Positions 47,133-56,162 of a DNA stretch of 64,000 nucleotides are shown one piece after another; the stretch's first letter is position 1; the number at the start of each line of letters is the position of its first letter. Under the pieces are notes generated by a model. The model was not told the DNA's origin, did not search any database, and worked only from the letters and a program-made list of their open reading frames with translations. Source of the DNA: Zoogloea sp. LCSB751. Its GTDB lineage: Bacteria; Pseudomonadota; Gammaproteobacteria; Burkholderiales; Rhodocyclaceae. The translations under genes and the position numbers were made by a program. The DNA lies in NCBI RefSeq assembly GCF_002028455.1, contig NZ_MWUM01000002.1, positions 248,001-312,000 on the forward strand, read 5' to 3'.

Positions 47133-49370
47133 TCAGGCGCCGAAGGACTTCAGCGCAGCGTTCAGCGTGGGGCTGGGACGCATGATGGCTTTGCACTTCT
47201 CGGGATCGGCCTTGTAGTAGCCACCGATGTCCGCAGGCTTGCCCTGGACGGTCTTCAGCTCGGCAACGATATGGTCTTCGTTGTCGGCCAGGGTCTTGGC
47301 CAGCGGGGCGAAGTGGGCAGCTAGCTCGGCATCCTCGGTCTGGGCAGCCAGTTCCTGGGCCCAGTAGGTGGCCAGGTAGAACTGGGAGCCGCGGTTGTCC
47401 AATTCGCCGGTCTTGGGCGACGGCGACTTGCGGTTGTCGAGCAGTTTGCCAGTGGCGGCGTCGAGCGTCTTGGCGAGCAGCACGGCACGCTTGTTGCCGG
47501 TCTTGATGCCGAGGTCTTCCAGCGATACGGCGAGAGCCAGGAATTCACCCAGAGAATCCCAACGCAGGTGGTTTTCCTCGGTGAGCTGCTGGACGTGCTT
47601 CGGCGCGGAGCCGCCAGCACCGGTTTCGTACATGCCGCCACCGGCCATCAGCGGGACGATGGACAGCATCTTGGCGGAGGTGCCCAGTTCCATGATCGGG
47701 AACAGGTCGGTGAGGTAGTCACGCAGGATATTGCCGGTTACCGAGATGGTGTCGAGGCCACGGATCACGCGTTCCAGGGTGAAGCGCATGGCGCGGACCT
47801 GGGACATGATGTGGATCTCGAGACCGGTCGTGTCATGATCCTTCAGGTAGGTTTGAACCTTCTTGATCAGTTCGGCTTCGTGCGGACGGTAGGGGTCGAG
47901 CCAGAAGACCGCCGGGGTGTTGGAGTTGCGGGCGCGGGTGACGGCCAGCTTGACCCAGTCACGGATCGGGGCGTCCTTGACTTGGCACATGCGCCAGATG
48001 TCACCGGCTTCCACGTTCTGGGTCAGCAGTACTTCACCGGAGTCGATATCGACGATGTTGGCGATGCCGTCTTCGGGGATCTCGAAAGTCTTGTCGTGGG
48101 AGCCGTATTCCTCAGCCTTCTGGGCCATCAGACCGACGTTCGGCACGGTGCCCATGGTCTTCGGGTCGAAGTTGCCGTTGGTCTTGCAGAAGTTGATCAT
48201 CTCCTGGTAGATGCGGGCGAAGGTCGATTCCGGCATCACGCACTTGCTGTCGTATTGCTTGCCGTCGGCGCCCCACATCTTGCCGCCCTGGCGAATCATC
48301 GCCGGCATGGAGGCATCGACGATGATGTCGTTCGGGGAGTGGAAGTTGGTGATGCCCTTGGCGGAGTCCACCATGGCCAGCTTCGGACGGTGCTCCTGGC
48401 ACGCGTGCAGGTCGCGGATGATTTCGTCGCGCTTGGATTCCGGCAGGGTCTTGATCTTCTCGTACAGATCGACCATACCGTTATTGACGTTGATGCCCAG
48501 TTCGTTGAACAGGGCTTCATGCTTTTCGAAGGCTTCTTTGTAGAAGATCTTGACGCAGTGGCCAAAGACGATGGGGTGCGAAACCTTCATCATCGTGGCC
48601 TTCACGTGCAGAGAGAACAGGATGCCGGCTTCGCGGCAGTCTTCCAGTTCCTTCTCGTAGAACTCGCACAGGGCCTTCTTGCTCATGAACATCGAGTCGA
48701 TGATCTCGCCTTCCAGCAGTGCGAGCTTCGGCTTCAGCACGGTGATCTTGCCGCCCTTGGCGATCAGCTCCATGCGTACATTGCGGGCCTTGTCCAGGGT
48801 CAGGGACTTTTCGCCGTGGTAGAAGTCGCCGTGGTGCATGTGGGACACATGGGTCCGCGACCAGGGCTTCCACTCGCCCATGGAGTGGGGGTTCTTGCGG
48901 GCGTAGTTCTTGACGGCGAGCGGGGCGCGGCGGTCGGAGTTGCCTTCACGCAACACGGGGTTCACAGCGGAACCCAGGCACTTGCCGTAACGGGCGGAGA
49001 TGGTCTTTTCTTCTTCGGTGGTCGGATTCTCCGGGTAGTCGGGAATCGCGTAGCCTTTGGACTGCAGCTCCTTGATACAGGCCTTCAGTTGGGCAACGGA
49101 GGCGCTGATGTTGGGCAGCTTGATGATGTTGGCGTCCGGCTGAAGGGTCTTCTTGCCCAGCTCTGCGAGGGTGTTGGGGACGCGCTGCTCGGGGGTCAGG
49201 TTCTCGGGGAATTCAGCAAGGACACGGGCGGACACGGAGATGTCTGCCTTTTCGATTTCAATCCCCGCCGGGCTGGTGAAGGTCCGGATGATGGGGAGAA
49301 AAGCGCAGGTGGCGAGGAGCGGCGCCTCGTCAGTCAGCGTGTAGATGATCTTCGATTGTCCAGTGCTCAT
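47133..49370 (-). CDS. icd2: Monomeric NADP-dependent isocitrate dehydrogenase
   Basis: A 745-aa monomeric isocitrate dehydrogenase (Azotobacter/Vibrio/Corynebacterium type), unrelated in length to dimeric Icd. Typical blocks are [20 protein letters not shown] at the start, [23 protein letters not shown], the substrate region [19 protein letters not shown] and [13 protein letters not shown]. It catalyses the same oxidative decarboxylation but is not known to be an AceK substrate. In some psychrophiles and soil bacteria the monomeric form is induced by cold or by acetate; nothing here shows its regulation. It converges on icd, so the two isozymes face each other tail to tail. Confidence 0.97.
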   Translation of the reverse strand: MSTGQSKIIYTLTDEAPLLATCAFLPIIRTFTSPAGIEIEKADISVSARVLAEFPENLTPEQRVPNTLAELGKKTLQPDANIIKLPNISASVAQLKACIKELQSKGYAIPDYPENPTTEEEKTISARYGKCLGSAVNPVLREGNSDRRAPLAVKNYARKNPHSMGEWKPWSRTHVSHMHHGDFYHGEKSLTLDKARNVRMELIAKGGKITVLKPKLALLEGEIIDSMFMSKKALCEFYEKELEDCREAGILFSLHVKATMMKVSHPIVFGHCVKIFYKEAFEKHEALFNELGINVNNGMVDLYEKIKTLPESKRDEIIRDLHACQEHRPKLAMVDSAKGITNFHSPNDIIVDASMPAMIRQGGKMWGADGKQYDSKCVMPESTFARIYQEMINFCKTNGNFDPKTMGTVPNVGLMAQKAEEYGSHDKTFEIPEDGIANIVDIDSGEVLLTQNVEAGDIWRMCQVKDAPIRDWVKLAVTRARNSNTPAVFWLDPYRPHEAELIKKVQTYLKDHDTTGLEIHIMSQVRAMRFTLERVIRGLDTISVTGNILRDYLTDLFPIMELGTSAKMLSIVPLMAGGGMYETGAGGSAPKHVQQLTEENHLRWDSLGEFLALAVSLEDLGIKTGNKRAVLLAKTLDAATGKLLDNRKSPSPKTGELDNRGSQFYLATYWAQELAAQTEDAELAAHFAPLAKTLADNEDHIVAELKTVQGKPADIGGYYKADPEKCKAIMRPSPTLNAALKSFGA

Positions 49371-49545
49371 TCTGTGTCTTCCCTCTTGCGAATTTTGATT
49401 TTGAGCGTCACGACAGTGACGGTGCGGGCCGCTTAGCCCCCCCGATGTGTCCTTTCAGGCACGCCTTCCAAAATAGCATGCTTCCCGATTCATTGCACCG
49501 GTCGGAACGTCTTTCCGGCATCCGAAATGGAAGGGCGGAAGGCGA

Positions 49546-49580
49546 AAAAAAGCCCGCCCTGCATGGCAGGGCGGGCTTTT
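49546..49580 (-). terminator. Distal terminator after the phasin gene
   Basis: Long perfect stem AAAAGCCCGCCCTGC / GCAGGGCGGGCTTTT with a three-base loop, preceded by an A-run so that T residues follow on the minus strand. The 254-bp icd2-phasin gap contains this and the proximal hairpin only. Confidence 0.92.
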
Positions 49581-49590
49581 CAACCGGACT

Positions 49591-49612
49591 GGGGAGGCCA
49601 CAAGGCCTCCCC
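49591..49612 (-). terminator. Proximal hairpin after the phasin gene
   Basis: Perfect 9-bp stem GGGGAGGCC / GGCCTCCCC with a four-base loop directly after the phasin stop and 10 bp before the distal terminator. No clear T-run follows on the minus strand, so it may stabilise the mRNA end instead of terminating. Confidence 0.6.
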
Positions 49613-49624
49613 GCTGGTTTTTTC

Positions 49625-50188
49625 TTAGGCAGCCTTCTTGGAGGAAGTCTTGGCCGGGGTGGTGCCGCTGACGGCCTTCACAGTGGCGCTGGTGGCGGCG
49701 GCAACGTTGGCTTCGGCGATCTCGGCGACTTGCTTGGCAGCCTTGGTCACGCTGTCGTAAGCGGAGTTGGCGGCAGCGATGGCGGACTTGACGGCAGCCA
49801 CTGCAACGTCGGAACCAGCGGGAGCCGACTTGGCAGCCTTGTCGAGGGCAGCGGCGAAGTTCTTGTTGGCTTCGGCAACTTGGGCTTCGAACAGCTTGGA
49901 AACTTCTTCCTGGGTCTGGGAAGCGATTTCATAGACGCTGCGGGAGTAGGCGACAGCCTTCTCGACCACGGGCTGGGCCAGGGAGGACTGCAGCGCGATC
50001 AGTTCCTGCACATCCTTGGCGGCCAGCAGGGCCTTGGCGGAAGCAACGCTATCTTCCAGCACGGCGCGGGCGGTGTTCAGGTTCAGGGCGGCAATGCGCT
50101 CGGCGCTGGCGAAGGCGGTGTTAGCCAGGGTCAGCAGGGTTTCAACATTGGCCTTGTTGGCGGCAACGATTTGTTCGGGGGTGCTCAT
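49625..50188 (-). CDS. phaP: Phasin family protein (PHB granule surface)
   Basis: A 187-aa amphipathic helical protein that coats PHB granules. The N-terminal STPEQIVAANKANVETLLTLANTAFASAERIAALNLNTAR region is the phasin_2 signature; the rest is Ala-rich helix (repeated Ala-Lys-Glu heptads) ending in a Lys-rich tail, TTPAKTSSKKAA. AAGGAG precedes the ATG at 50188; an ATG 11 codons upstream is not favoured. It has a full-consensus promoter and two downstream hairpins, consistent with very high expression, as known for phasins. Confidence 0.95.
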   Translation of the reverse strand: MSTPEQIVAANKANVETLLTLANTAFASAERIAALNLNTARAVLEDSVASAKALLAAKDVQELIALQSSLAQPVVEKAVAYSRSVYEIASQTQEEVSKLFEAQVAEANKNFAAALDKAAKSAPAGSDVAVAAVKSAIAAANSAYDSVTKAAKQVAEIAEANVAAATSATVKAVSGTTPAKTSSKKAA

Positions 50189-50271
50189 GACAATCTCCTT
50201 GAGTGAATGGATGAAATGCATTCTCGTCGGTTTTGCAATGCCCCTGGTTGGTGCGTTGCAACATGAGGTCC

Positions 50272-50299
50272 ATTATATTCACGTCGAAAGGGCTGTCAA
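50272..50299 (-). promoter_or_regulatory. Full-consensus sigma-70 promoter of the phasin gene
   Basis: On the minus strand a perfect TTGACA (50299-50294) and a perfect TATAAT (50277-50272) are separated by 16 bases, with AT-rich DNA upstream. A partial inverted repeat, TTGT-TGC-GCC-GCA-CAA (50307-50322), abuts the -35 and could bind a repressor such as PhaR; that assignment is inference. Confidence 0.92.
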
Positions 50300-50449
50300 C
50301 ACATATTTGTTGCGCCGCACAAAAATCTTTATCTGTTTTTAATCTTATTGAAAAAAAAGGGTTTTTTGAAAAATATAAAGCACTGGGAATAATGCCCAAG
50401 CGCAAGGGCTGGCGCGGTTTCCAGCCTTGCGGCAAGGCGTCAGAGTGCT

Positions 50450-50995
50450 TTATGGGGCGGGGGCGGTTTCGCCTTTTTTCTTGGGCTGGATGGTGACCTG
50501 CACACGGCCCTGCTGGCTGGGGATCGTGGTCGCGTTGGGGCCGTTGGTGACCACATAGGTTTCGGTGACACCGTTGTACTGGATGTACTGGCCGCGGACT
50601 TCGTCGTCGCCGCTCTTGACGTGGGCGCGCTGGAAGAACTGGGACAATTCACTGCGAGCGTCATGTTCGATGCGCTCGCCTTCGCCTTCGACCCACTCAT
50701 TCTTGCCTTCGCGCTTCTGGCGGAAGCGAGCCAGGCCGCCCTCGCCGCCGGTGGCGATGCCGCGCTGATAGCCTTCCATGTCCTGGCTGACCACCAGCTT
50801 GTCGCTGCGGATGGTCAGCGTGCCCTGGGTCAGTACCACGTGGCCTTCGAAAATATGGATCTTGTTCTTGTCGTCCACCGTGACCCGGTCGGCCTCGATG
50901 TTGACTGGCTTGCTGCGGTCTGCCTTTTCGGCCAGAGCCAGCGGGGCAGTCAGGGTGAGGGTGAGCAGTACGAGCTGCCGCAATATCTTGTTCAT
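50450..50995 (-). CDS. lptA: LPS transport periplasmic protein LptA
   Basis: A 181-aa periplasmic bridge protein that relays LPS from LptC to LptD. A signal peptide (LVLLTLTLTAPLALAEKA) precedes the OstA/LptA beta-jellyroll, with SKPVNIEADRVTVDDKNKIHIFEGHVVLTQGTLTIRSDKL as its conserved start, and a charged, Pro-rich tail. The ATG overlaps the lptC stop (ATGA). lptB and rpoN, which normally follow, are absent; the phasin gene lies next on this strand after a 261-bp gap. Confidence 0.95.
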   Translation of the reverse strand: MNKILRQLVLLTLTLTAPLALAEKADRSKPVNIEADRVTVDDKNKIHIFEGHVVLTQGTLTIRSDKLVVSQDMEGYQRGIATGGEGGLARFRQKREGKNEWVEGEGERIEHDARSELSQFFQRAHVKSGDDEVRGQYIQYNGVTETYVVTNGPNATTIPSQQGRVQVTIQPKKKGETAPAP

Positions 50996-51576
50996 GGTTT
51001 CGGCGTCGGGTTGGTGCGATAGAGCGTGCCGCGGACCTGACCGTGCAATCGGACTTCGCCGACGATGTTGTCGCTTTCCATGTGCTCGGCCGTAATCACC
51101 GTCTGGCCCTGGGTAAGCTTCACGGGCTTGTCCGCGCGCATCTTCTCGTCGTCCGGCCAGACCGTCATCTGGTCGGTGCGCAAGGTGGATTCGGGTTTGC
51201 CCTTGTGGGCGGCACGACGCAGCAGCACCTGGTCGGTGAGGACGACGGTTTCACCGTCCTTGCTGACCGTCGCGAATTCGGATTCGATTCGAACCGGCTC
51301 GGGGCGGTTCAGGTAGTCGAGGCGCGGTCGGACGAGCTCGGTGGACTCGTCGTCGCCGTAATGGACCATGCGGTCGGCGACCAGAATGTACTGGACCTTG
51401 CCGGTCAGGTCGAAGCGCCGCAGGGTCAGGTTATCCGCCGAGAAGTCGGCTTCGTGGCGGCTCCTGTCCGTCTTGACGGTCTGATCCTGCTGGGTGACCC
51501 GGTCGAGCCAGACGCTGACACCGGCCATGAGTGTCAGCACGACGAGCGGGAACAAGCTGTGGCTGCGCCGGTTCAT
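50992..51576 (-). CDS. lptC: LPS export protein LptC
   Basis: A 194-aa bitopic inner-membrane protein of the Lpt machine. One N-terminal TM (SLFPLVVLTLMAGVSVWLDRV) precedes a periplasmic jellyroll with RHEADFSADNLTLRRFDLTGKVQYILVADRMVHYGDD, the LptC signature. The stop overlaps lptA by four bases. It starts 37 bp after kdsD with no kdsC between, unlike the enterobacterial order. Confidence 0.93.
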   Translation of the reverse strand: MNRRSHSLFPLVVLTLMAGVSVWLDRVTQQDQTVKTDRSRHEADFSADNLTLRRFDLTGKVQYILVADRMVHYGDDESTELVRPRLDYLNRPEPVRIESEFATVSKDGETVVLTDQVLLRRAAHKGKPESTLRTDQMTVWPDDEKMRADKPVKLTQGQTVITAEHMESDNIVGEVRLHGQVRGTLYRTNPTPKP

Positions 51577-51613
51577 GGCTGACTTGGGGAAGAAGACCGG
51601 TGACGGGGCTGCA

Positions 51614-52606
51614 TCAGATCACCTTGGCGCGCATGAGGTCGTGGTGATTGAGGGCGCCGACGAGGCGGCCGTCAGGGGCCGTCACGAGGAGCTCGCTGAT
51701 GCGCAGGCGTTCCATCATTTCGGCTGCTTCGACCGCCAGCGCGCTGGCGTGGATGGTCTTGGGGTTGCGGCTCATCACGTCGGCAATCCGCGCGGTGTTG
51801 AAGTTGCAGCCGCTGGCCAGTGAGCGGCGCAGGTCGCCGTCGGTGTAGATGCCGACGATGCGGTCGTCGTCGGTGACGATGGCTGTCATGCCGAGGCCGG
51901 CCCGGGTGATTTCCATCAGTGCGTCGCTGAGCCGCGCGTCTTCGCCGACCCGTGGGATTGCTTCGCCGCTGCGCATGATGTCCTCCACGCGGGTCAGCAG
52001 GCGTCGGCCCAAGGCGCCGCCGGGGTGGGAGCGTGCGAAGTCGTCCGGTCCGAAGCCGCGGGCATCGAGCAGGGCGACGGCCAGTGCATCCGACAGGGCC
52101 AGCGCCGCCGTAGTGCTGGCAGTGGGCGCGAGGTTGAGCGGACAGGCCTCCTCCTTGATCGCCCCATCCAGGTGCACATCGGCTTCTTGTGCCAGCGGCG
52201 AGTCGGGGTTGCCGGTCAGGGCGATCAGGCGGGCTCCCTGGCGTTTGACCAGCGGAACGATCTTGAGGAGTTCCTCACCCGTGCCGGAATAAGAGATCGC
52301 CACCAGAACGTCGTTGGCCGTGATCATGCCGAGATCACCGTGGGCAGCCTCGGCAGCGTGTACGAAATACGCGGGGGTCCCGGTGCTGGCCAGGGTGGCG
52401 GCGAACTTGCGGCCGATATGCCCGGACTTGCCCACGCCGGAAACGATGACCCGCCCATGAGACGCCAGAATCAGATCTACGGCCTGGACGAAACTGTCGT
52501 CCAGCCGGATGGAGAGCTGGCGCACCGCTTCCGCCTCGATGTCGAGGACACGGCGCGCAAGCTCCAGAACACGGGCGTGCGCAGCGGCAATCGGGGCTGG
52601 GCTCAT
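51614..52606 (-). CDS. kdsD: D-arabinose-5-phosphate isomerase
   Basis: A 330-aa enzyme converting ribulose 5-phosphate to arabinose 5-phosphate, the first step to Kdo for LPS. The SIS domain (about 1-190) has VSGVGKSGHIGRKFAATLASTGTPAYFVHAAEAAHGDLG and the SYSGTGEELL phosphosugar loop; two CBS domains follow (VEDIMRSGEAIPRV and IADVMSRNPKTI). ATG 52606 is the family start (MSPAPIAAAHARV). It precedes lptC-lptA in one operon and is divergent from the Kef-type antiporter. Confidence 0.95.
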   Translation of the reverse strand: MSPAPIAAAHARVLELARRVLDIEAEAVRQLSIRLDDSFVQAVDLILASHGRVIVSGVGKSGHIGRKFAATLASTGTPAYFVHAAEAAHGDLGMITANDVLVAISYSGTGEELLKIVPLVKRQGARLIALTGNPDSPLAQEADVHLDGAIKEEACPLNLAPTASTTAALALSDALAVALLDARGFGPDDFARSHPGGALGRRLLTRVEDIMRSGEAIPRVGEDARLSDALMEITRAGLGMTAIVTDDDRIVGIYTDGDLRRSLASGCNFNTARIADVMSRNPKTIHASALAVEAAEMMERLRISELLVTAPDGRLVGALNHHDLMRAKVI

Positions 52607-52653
52607 GGGAACGGCGCGTATAATTGGGTGCGGCAGTATATCAGATCGACTAA

Positions 52654-52672
52654 TTCGCCCATTCAGGGCGAA
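52654..52672. promoter_or_regulatory. Palindrome in the kdsD/Kef divergent promoter region
   Basis: Perfect inverted repeat TTCGCCC-ATTCA-GGGCGAA in the 78 bp between the two start codons. It could be an operator or a leader hairpin of the antiporter mRNA. Confidence 0.45.
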
Positions 52673-52684
52673 CCCTTGCACGCT

Positions 52685-54661
52685 ATGATCAACACGCTCG
52701 AGCTGGTGCTCGTCCTTCTTGCCGGTGCCGTGTTGGTGGTCGGTATTCTCCGGTCGCTCAACCTGCCGCCTGTTCTTGGCTACCTGATGGTCGGGGCGGC
52801 CGTCGGTCCGCACGCCATGAGTCTGATGCAGGATTCCGACGGTGCCCGCTACCTGGCCGAGTTCGGCGTGGTGTTCCTGATGTTTACCATCGGGCTCGAA
52901 TTCTCGCTGCCGCGCCTGTACAGCATGAAGCGCACCGTGTTCGGTTTAGGTGCCGCGCAGGTCCTTGGCACGACGTTGTTGACGATGCTGATCGGTACCA
53001 TTGGCGGACTCGGCTGGGGGGCGAGTTTTGCGCTGGGTGGCACGCTGGCCATGTCGTCGACAGCCATCCTGTCCAAGCTGTTGTCGGATCGCCTCGAACT
53101 GGACTCAAAGCACGGGCGGGAGACGATCGGCGTGTTGCTGTTCCAGGATCTGGCCGTGGTGCCGCTGCTCATCCTGATTCCTGCACTGTCGCGCCCAGCC
53201 GACGAGTTGTTCGGGACGCTGGCGCTGGCGGCCGGCAAGGCGGTGCTGGTGCTCGGAATGGTGTTGTTCATCGGGCAGAAGCTGATGCGACGCTGGTTCT
53301 TCCTGGTCGCGCGGCAGCGATCCGCCGAGCTGTTCATGCTCAATGTGTTGTTGATCACCCTGGGACTGGCCTGGCTGACCGAGGTGGCTGGCTTGTCGAT
53401 GGCCCTGGGTGCCTTCCTGGCGGGCATGCTGATTTCCGAGACGGAATACCGCTATCACGTGGAAGAAGACATCAAGCCTTTTCGTGATGTGCTGCTTGGC
53501 CTGTTCTTCGTGACCGTCGGCATGTTCCTCGATGTGGGGCAGATCATTCTCAGTCTTCCTATGGTACTGGCCATGTTGGGGGCGCTGCTGGTCGGCAAGT
53601 TCCTGATCGTCGGCGCCGCGTCACGGATGCTGGGGGCCAGCCAGGGCACGGCAGCCCGGACGGGGTTGTGGCTGTGTGCGGGAGGCGAGTTCGGCTTTGT
53701 GCTGTTGTCGCAGATCGACGAGGCCCATCTGTTGCCGCCGGCTTTGTCGCAGGTGGTGGTGGCGGCGATGGTGCTGTCGATGCTGCTGGCGCCACTCATC
53801 GTGCAGTACAGCGAAAAGATCGTGTTGCGGCTGGTGCCGTCGGAGTGGATGACCCGTTCCCTCCAGCTGACCAATATTGCGACCCAGTCGATGTTCGTCG
53901 ACAAGCATGCGATTCTGTGTGGTTTCGGGCGCAATGGTCAGTATCTCGGCCGTTTGCTGGAGCAGGAAGGCATTACCTACATCGCCCTCGACCTCGATCC
54001 CGAGCGGGTGCGCGAAGCGGCCGCGGCCGGTGAAACCGTGGTATTCGGTGACGCGGCGAAGCGGGAGACCCTGATGGCTGCGGGGATTTCCCGGGCGTCC
54101 GTGGTGGTGATCACCTATGCCGACACCGATGCGGCCTTGCGGGCCATGAGCCAGGTGCGCGCCTGCCGTCCGGATGTGCCGGTGGTCGTACGGACGGCGG
54201 ACGAGGTGGACCTCGAAAAGTTGCAGCAGGCGGGCGCTGCCGAGGTCGTCCCCGAGGCTGTCGAGTCGTCCCTGATGCTGGCGTCCCATGCGCTGGCCCT
54301 GCTGGGGGTCCCGTTGCCGAGGATTCTCAAGCGGATCCGCGAAATTCGCGCCGAGCGCTACCACTTGTTGCGCGGCATCTACCGGGGTGGCGAACATCTG
54401 CATGAGGAGGCGCTTGAAGAACGCCAGCAAACCCGTCTGCATTCGGTAGTCATGGATGCCGGAGCGCATGCCATTGGACGCAGCCTGGCGGAGTTGCGCC
54501 TGAATGAACTGGGCGTCGAAGTCAGTGCCCTTCGGCGGCAACGGATCCGGGTGGACGACCCGACGCCGGAAACCTGTCTGGAACTCGACGATGTGCTGGT
54601 GCTGCTTGGCACACCGTCGCAATTGGCCAATGCCGAGACGCGGCTCTTCAAGGGTTTGTGA
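52685..54661 (+). CDS. Kef-type monovalent cation:proton antiporter (CPA2) with RCK domains
   Basis: A 658-aa membrane antiporter. About 12-13 TM segments span residues 1-390, with CPA2 features such as GYLMVGAAVGPHAM, FGVVFLMFTIGLEFS and the FQDLAVVPLL motif carrying the ion-site Asp. A TrkA-N/RCK domain follows (ILCGFGRNGQYLGRLLEQEGITYIALDLD, a Rossmann nucleotide site), then a TrkA-C-like domain (about 575-655). This resembles KefB/KefC/YbaL; glutathione gating cannot be confirmed. ATG 52685 is the family start; the large upstream open frame is a shadow of kdsD. Confidence 0.92.
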   Translation: MINTLELVLVLLAGAVLVVGILRSLNLPPVLGYLMVGAAVGPHAMSLMQDSDGARYLAEFGVVFLMFTIGLEFSLPRLYSMKRTVFGLGAAQVLGTTLLTMLIGTIGGLGWGASFALGGTLAMSSTAILSKLLSDRLELDSKHGRETIGVLLFQDLAVVPLLILIPALSRPADELFGTLALAAGKAVLVLGMVLFIGQKLMRRWFFLVARQRSAELFMLNVLLITLGLAWLTEVAGLSMALGAFLAGMLISETEYRYHVEEDIKPFRDVLLGLFFVTVGMFLDVGQIILSLPMVLAMLGALLVGKFLIVGAASRMLGASQGTAARTGLWLCAGGEFGFVLLSQIDEAHLLPPALSQVVVAAMVLSMLLAPLIVQYSEKIVLRLVPSEWMTRSLQLTNIATQSMFVDKHAILCGFGRNGQYLGRLLEQEGITYIALDLDPERVREAAAAGETVVFGDAAKRETLMAAGISRASVVVITYADTDAALRAMSQVRACRPDVPVVVRTADEVDLEKLQQAGAAEVVPEAVESSLMLASHALALLGVPLPRILKRIREIRAERYHLLRGIYRGGEHLHEEALEERQQTRLHSVVMDAGAHAIGRSLAELRLNELGVEVSALRRQRIRVDDPTPETCLELDDVLVLLGTPSQLANAETRLFKGL

Positions 54662-54680
54662 GAGCCGGCTTGTACCTATC

Positions 54681-55337
54681 TCAGTAGCTGGCGCAGACGG
54701 TGTAAGGATCGCTGTCGTTGAGGTTGGCTGCGGTGATGGCCGCACCGTTGCTGGCGCCGTCGGCAAGGAGTCGTACTGATCCACTGTCGGGCTGGCCGTC
54801 ATCCAGTGCGATATCGATCTGGCGTGCGTAGCTGCCGAGCAGCTTGTCCTGGCAGACGAAAAAGCTCCCGTTCCAGCCTGTGATCGGACTGGTGCCGGTG
54901 ACGCCGAGCCGCCCGCCAACGGCGTTGCGGGGCAGCCAGTCCTGAATGGATACGCCCACGGCCCCCGGATTGCGGCCATCTCCGCTGGCGAAATTGGCGA
55001 GTCGGACATGCTGCCAGAACAACACGCTTTCGTCGGTTGCGGTCGTGGAATTCCATTTGCCCTCGAGACGTCCATTGCCGACCGTCCCTCCGGTGCTGGC
55101 GGCTGCCGCGCCGGAGAGTCGCGTTGCTGCGTTGGCGTCGTCGCCGGGCATGGAACGGAAACGGTCCTGGTAGCCGAAGGCGTAGGTCGAGGTGTTACGG
55201 AAATCGTTCATTACGCTCTTCACCTTCGCACCGTTGATGAGCTCCTGTCCTTTTAGAACGCCGCCCAGCAACAGTCCGATGATGACCAGGACTACTGCGA
55301 TTTCGACGAGGGTGAAGCCATGCTGCCACTTTCTCAT
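54681..55337 (-). CDS. Prepilin-like protein (type IV pilin/pseudopilin signature)
   Basis: A 218-aa protein with a short basic leader and class III cleavage site, MRKWQHG^FTLVEIAVVLVIIGLLLGGV, with Glu at +5, followed by a long helix and a globular domain containing one late Cys pair (FVCQDK...YTVCAS). It would be processed by a PilD-type prepilin peptidase and placed in the inner membrane or a pilus. Its size and sequence do not match a named major pilin or GspG. It is the last of four co-directional genes (57681 to 54681), probably one operon. Confidence 0.8.
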   Translation of the reverse strand: MRKWQHGFTLVEIAVVLVIIGLLLGGVLKGQELINGAKVKSVMNDFRNTSTYAFGYQDRFRSMPGDDANAATRLSGAAAASTGGTVGNGRLEGKWNSTTATDESVLFWQHVRLANFASGDGRNPGAVGVSIQDWLPRNAVGGRLGVTGTSPITGWNGSFFVCQDKLLGSYARQIDIALDDGQPDSGSVRLLADGASNGAAITAANLNDSDPYTVCASY

Positions 55338-55448
55338 GAGTGTGCCCCTGGTGAGCCGGAGGCCTCAGTCAGGCTCCCGACGGAGTGATATGGAAGGTTT
55401 ATATTAATCCATTTGTCATTATTTTTGTGGGGCTTGGCGGCGAAGGTT

Positions 55449-56162
55449 TCAGGGAAAGTGGCCGGTGCTGATCAGGCGGTTGGCGATGAGGTTGGGGGAC
55501 AGCCAGGTGAGTCGGTCGTCGAAGGCGCCGCCGGGGGCCGCGGCGTTTTCCGACAGGCTGCGGCTGTAGAACTGACGACCGTTCGGTATGGCATTGGTCG
55601 CTTCGTCGGAGCCGTTTGCGGGGGGCGGATAGCCCTGGCCTTCCTGGGTGGTGGCACCGAGTCCGTTGGCACCGTGCGACAGGATCACGACTGGCGTCCG
55701 GCCGCCTTCGGTAGTCAGCTTGAGTATCCCGCCGCTGCCATTACGCGTGAAGATGTCGATGTCGCCGTCGTCCAGGGCTGTGATCTTGTGCGTATAGCCG
55801 GCGCTGACGGCGTAGCGCAGGCGTCGTCCCCAGCCGTCCGTGCCGACGATGCCGAGCGTTGCCCAGGGAAGAAGACCCGTGTGGGTCTGGCAGGCACCTG
55901 CCTCGCGGTCTTCGCTGCCGTCCGTGGCGCTCTTGGCCGGACACGGAAACATGCCCTTGCGGACCGCGTAACCGAGGAGCGCATCCCGTGCTTCGGCCAG
56001 GGCTTCGTCGGTGTTGGCTTCGGCGCGACGCGTCAGCTGTGTCCCGAGGCTGGTACTGAGCCCGCCGGCCAGCAGGGTCAGAATCAGCATCACCACCGCC
56101 ATCTCGACAAGGGTGAAGCCGGATACCCGGTGTGGCGGAAAAGGGGGTGACGCGGCCGTCAT
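55449..56162 (-). CDS. Prepilin-like minor pseudopilin
   Basis: A 237-aa protein whose prepilin site is VSG^FTLVEMAVVMLILTLLAGGLS (Glu at +5), after a proline-rich leader of about 16 residues. The globular part has two Cys (MFPCPAKS, EAGACQTHTG) and glycine-rich loops. ATG 56162 overlaps the stop of the upstream gene (ATGA), which overrides the much longer open frame. No named family recognised; the CPAK/LGxxGTDGWGRRLRYAV block recurs in pseudopilin-like proteins of other proteobacteria. Confidence 0.78.
   Translation of the reverse strand: MTAASPPFPPHRVSGFTLVEMAVVMLILTLLAGGLSTSLGTQLTRRAEANTDEALAEARDALLGYAVRKGMFPCPAKSATDGSEDREAGACQTHTGLLPWATLGIVGTDGWGRRLRYAVSAGYTHKITALDDGDIDIFTRNGSGGILKLTTEGGRTPVVILSHGANGLGATTQEGQGYPPPANGSDEATNAIPNGRQFYSRSLSENAAAPGGAFDDRLTWLSPNLIANRLISTGHFP

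Noticed and set aside
47568..49436. 622-codon plus-strand frame across icd2
   Set aside because: Antisense to monomeric isocitrate dehydrogenase, which is full length and motif-complete.
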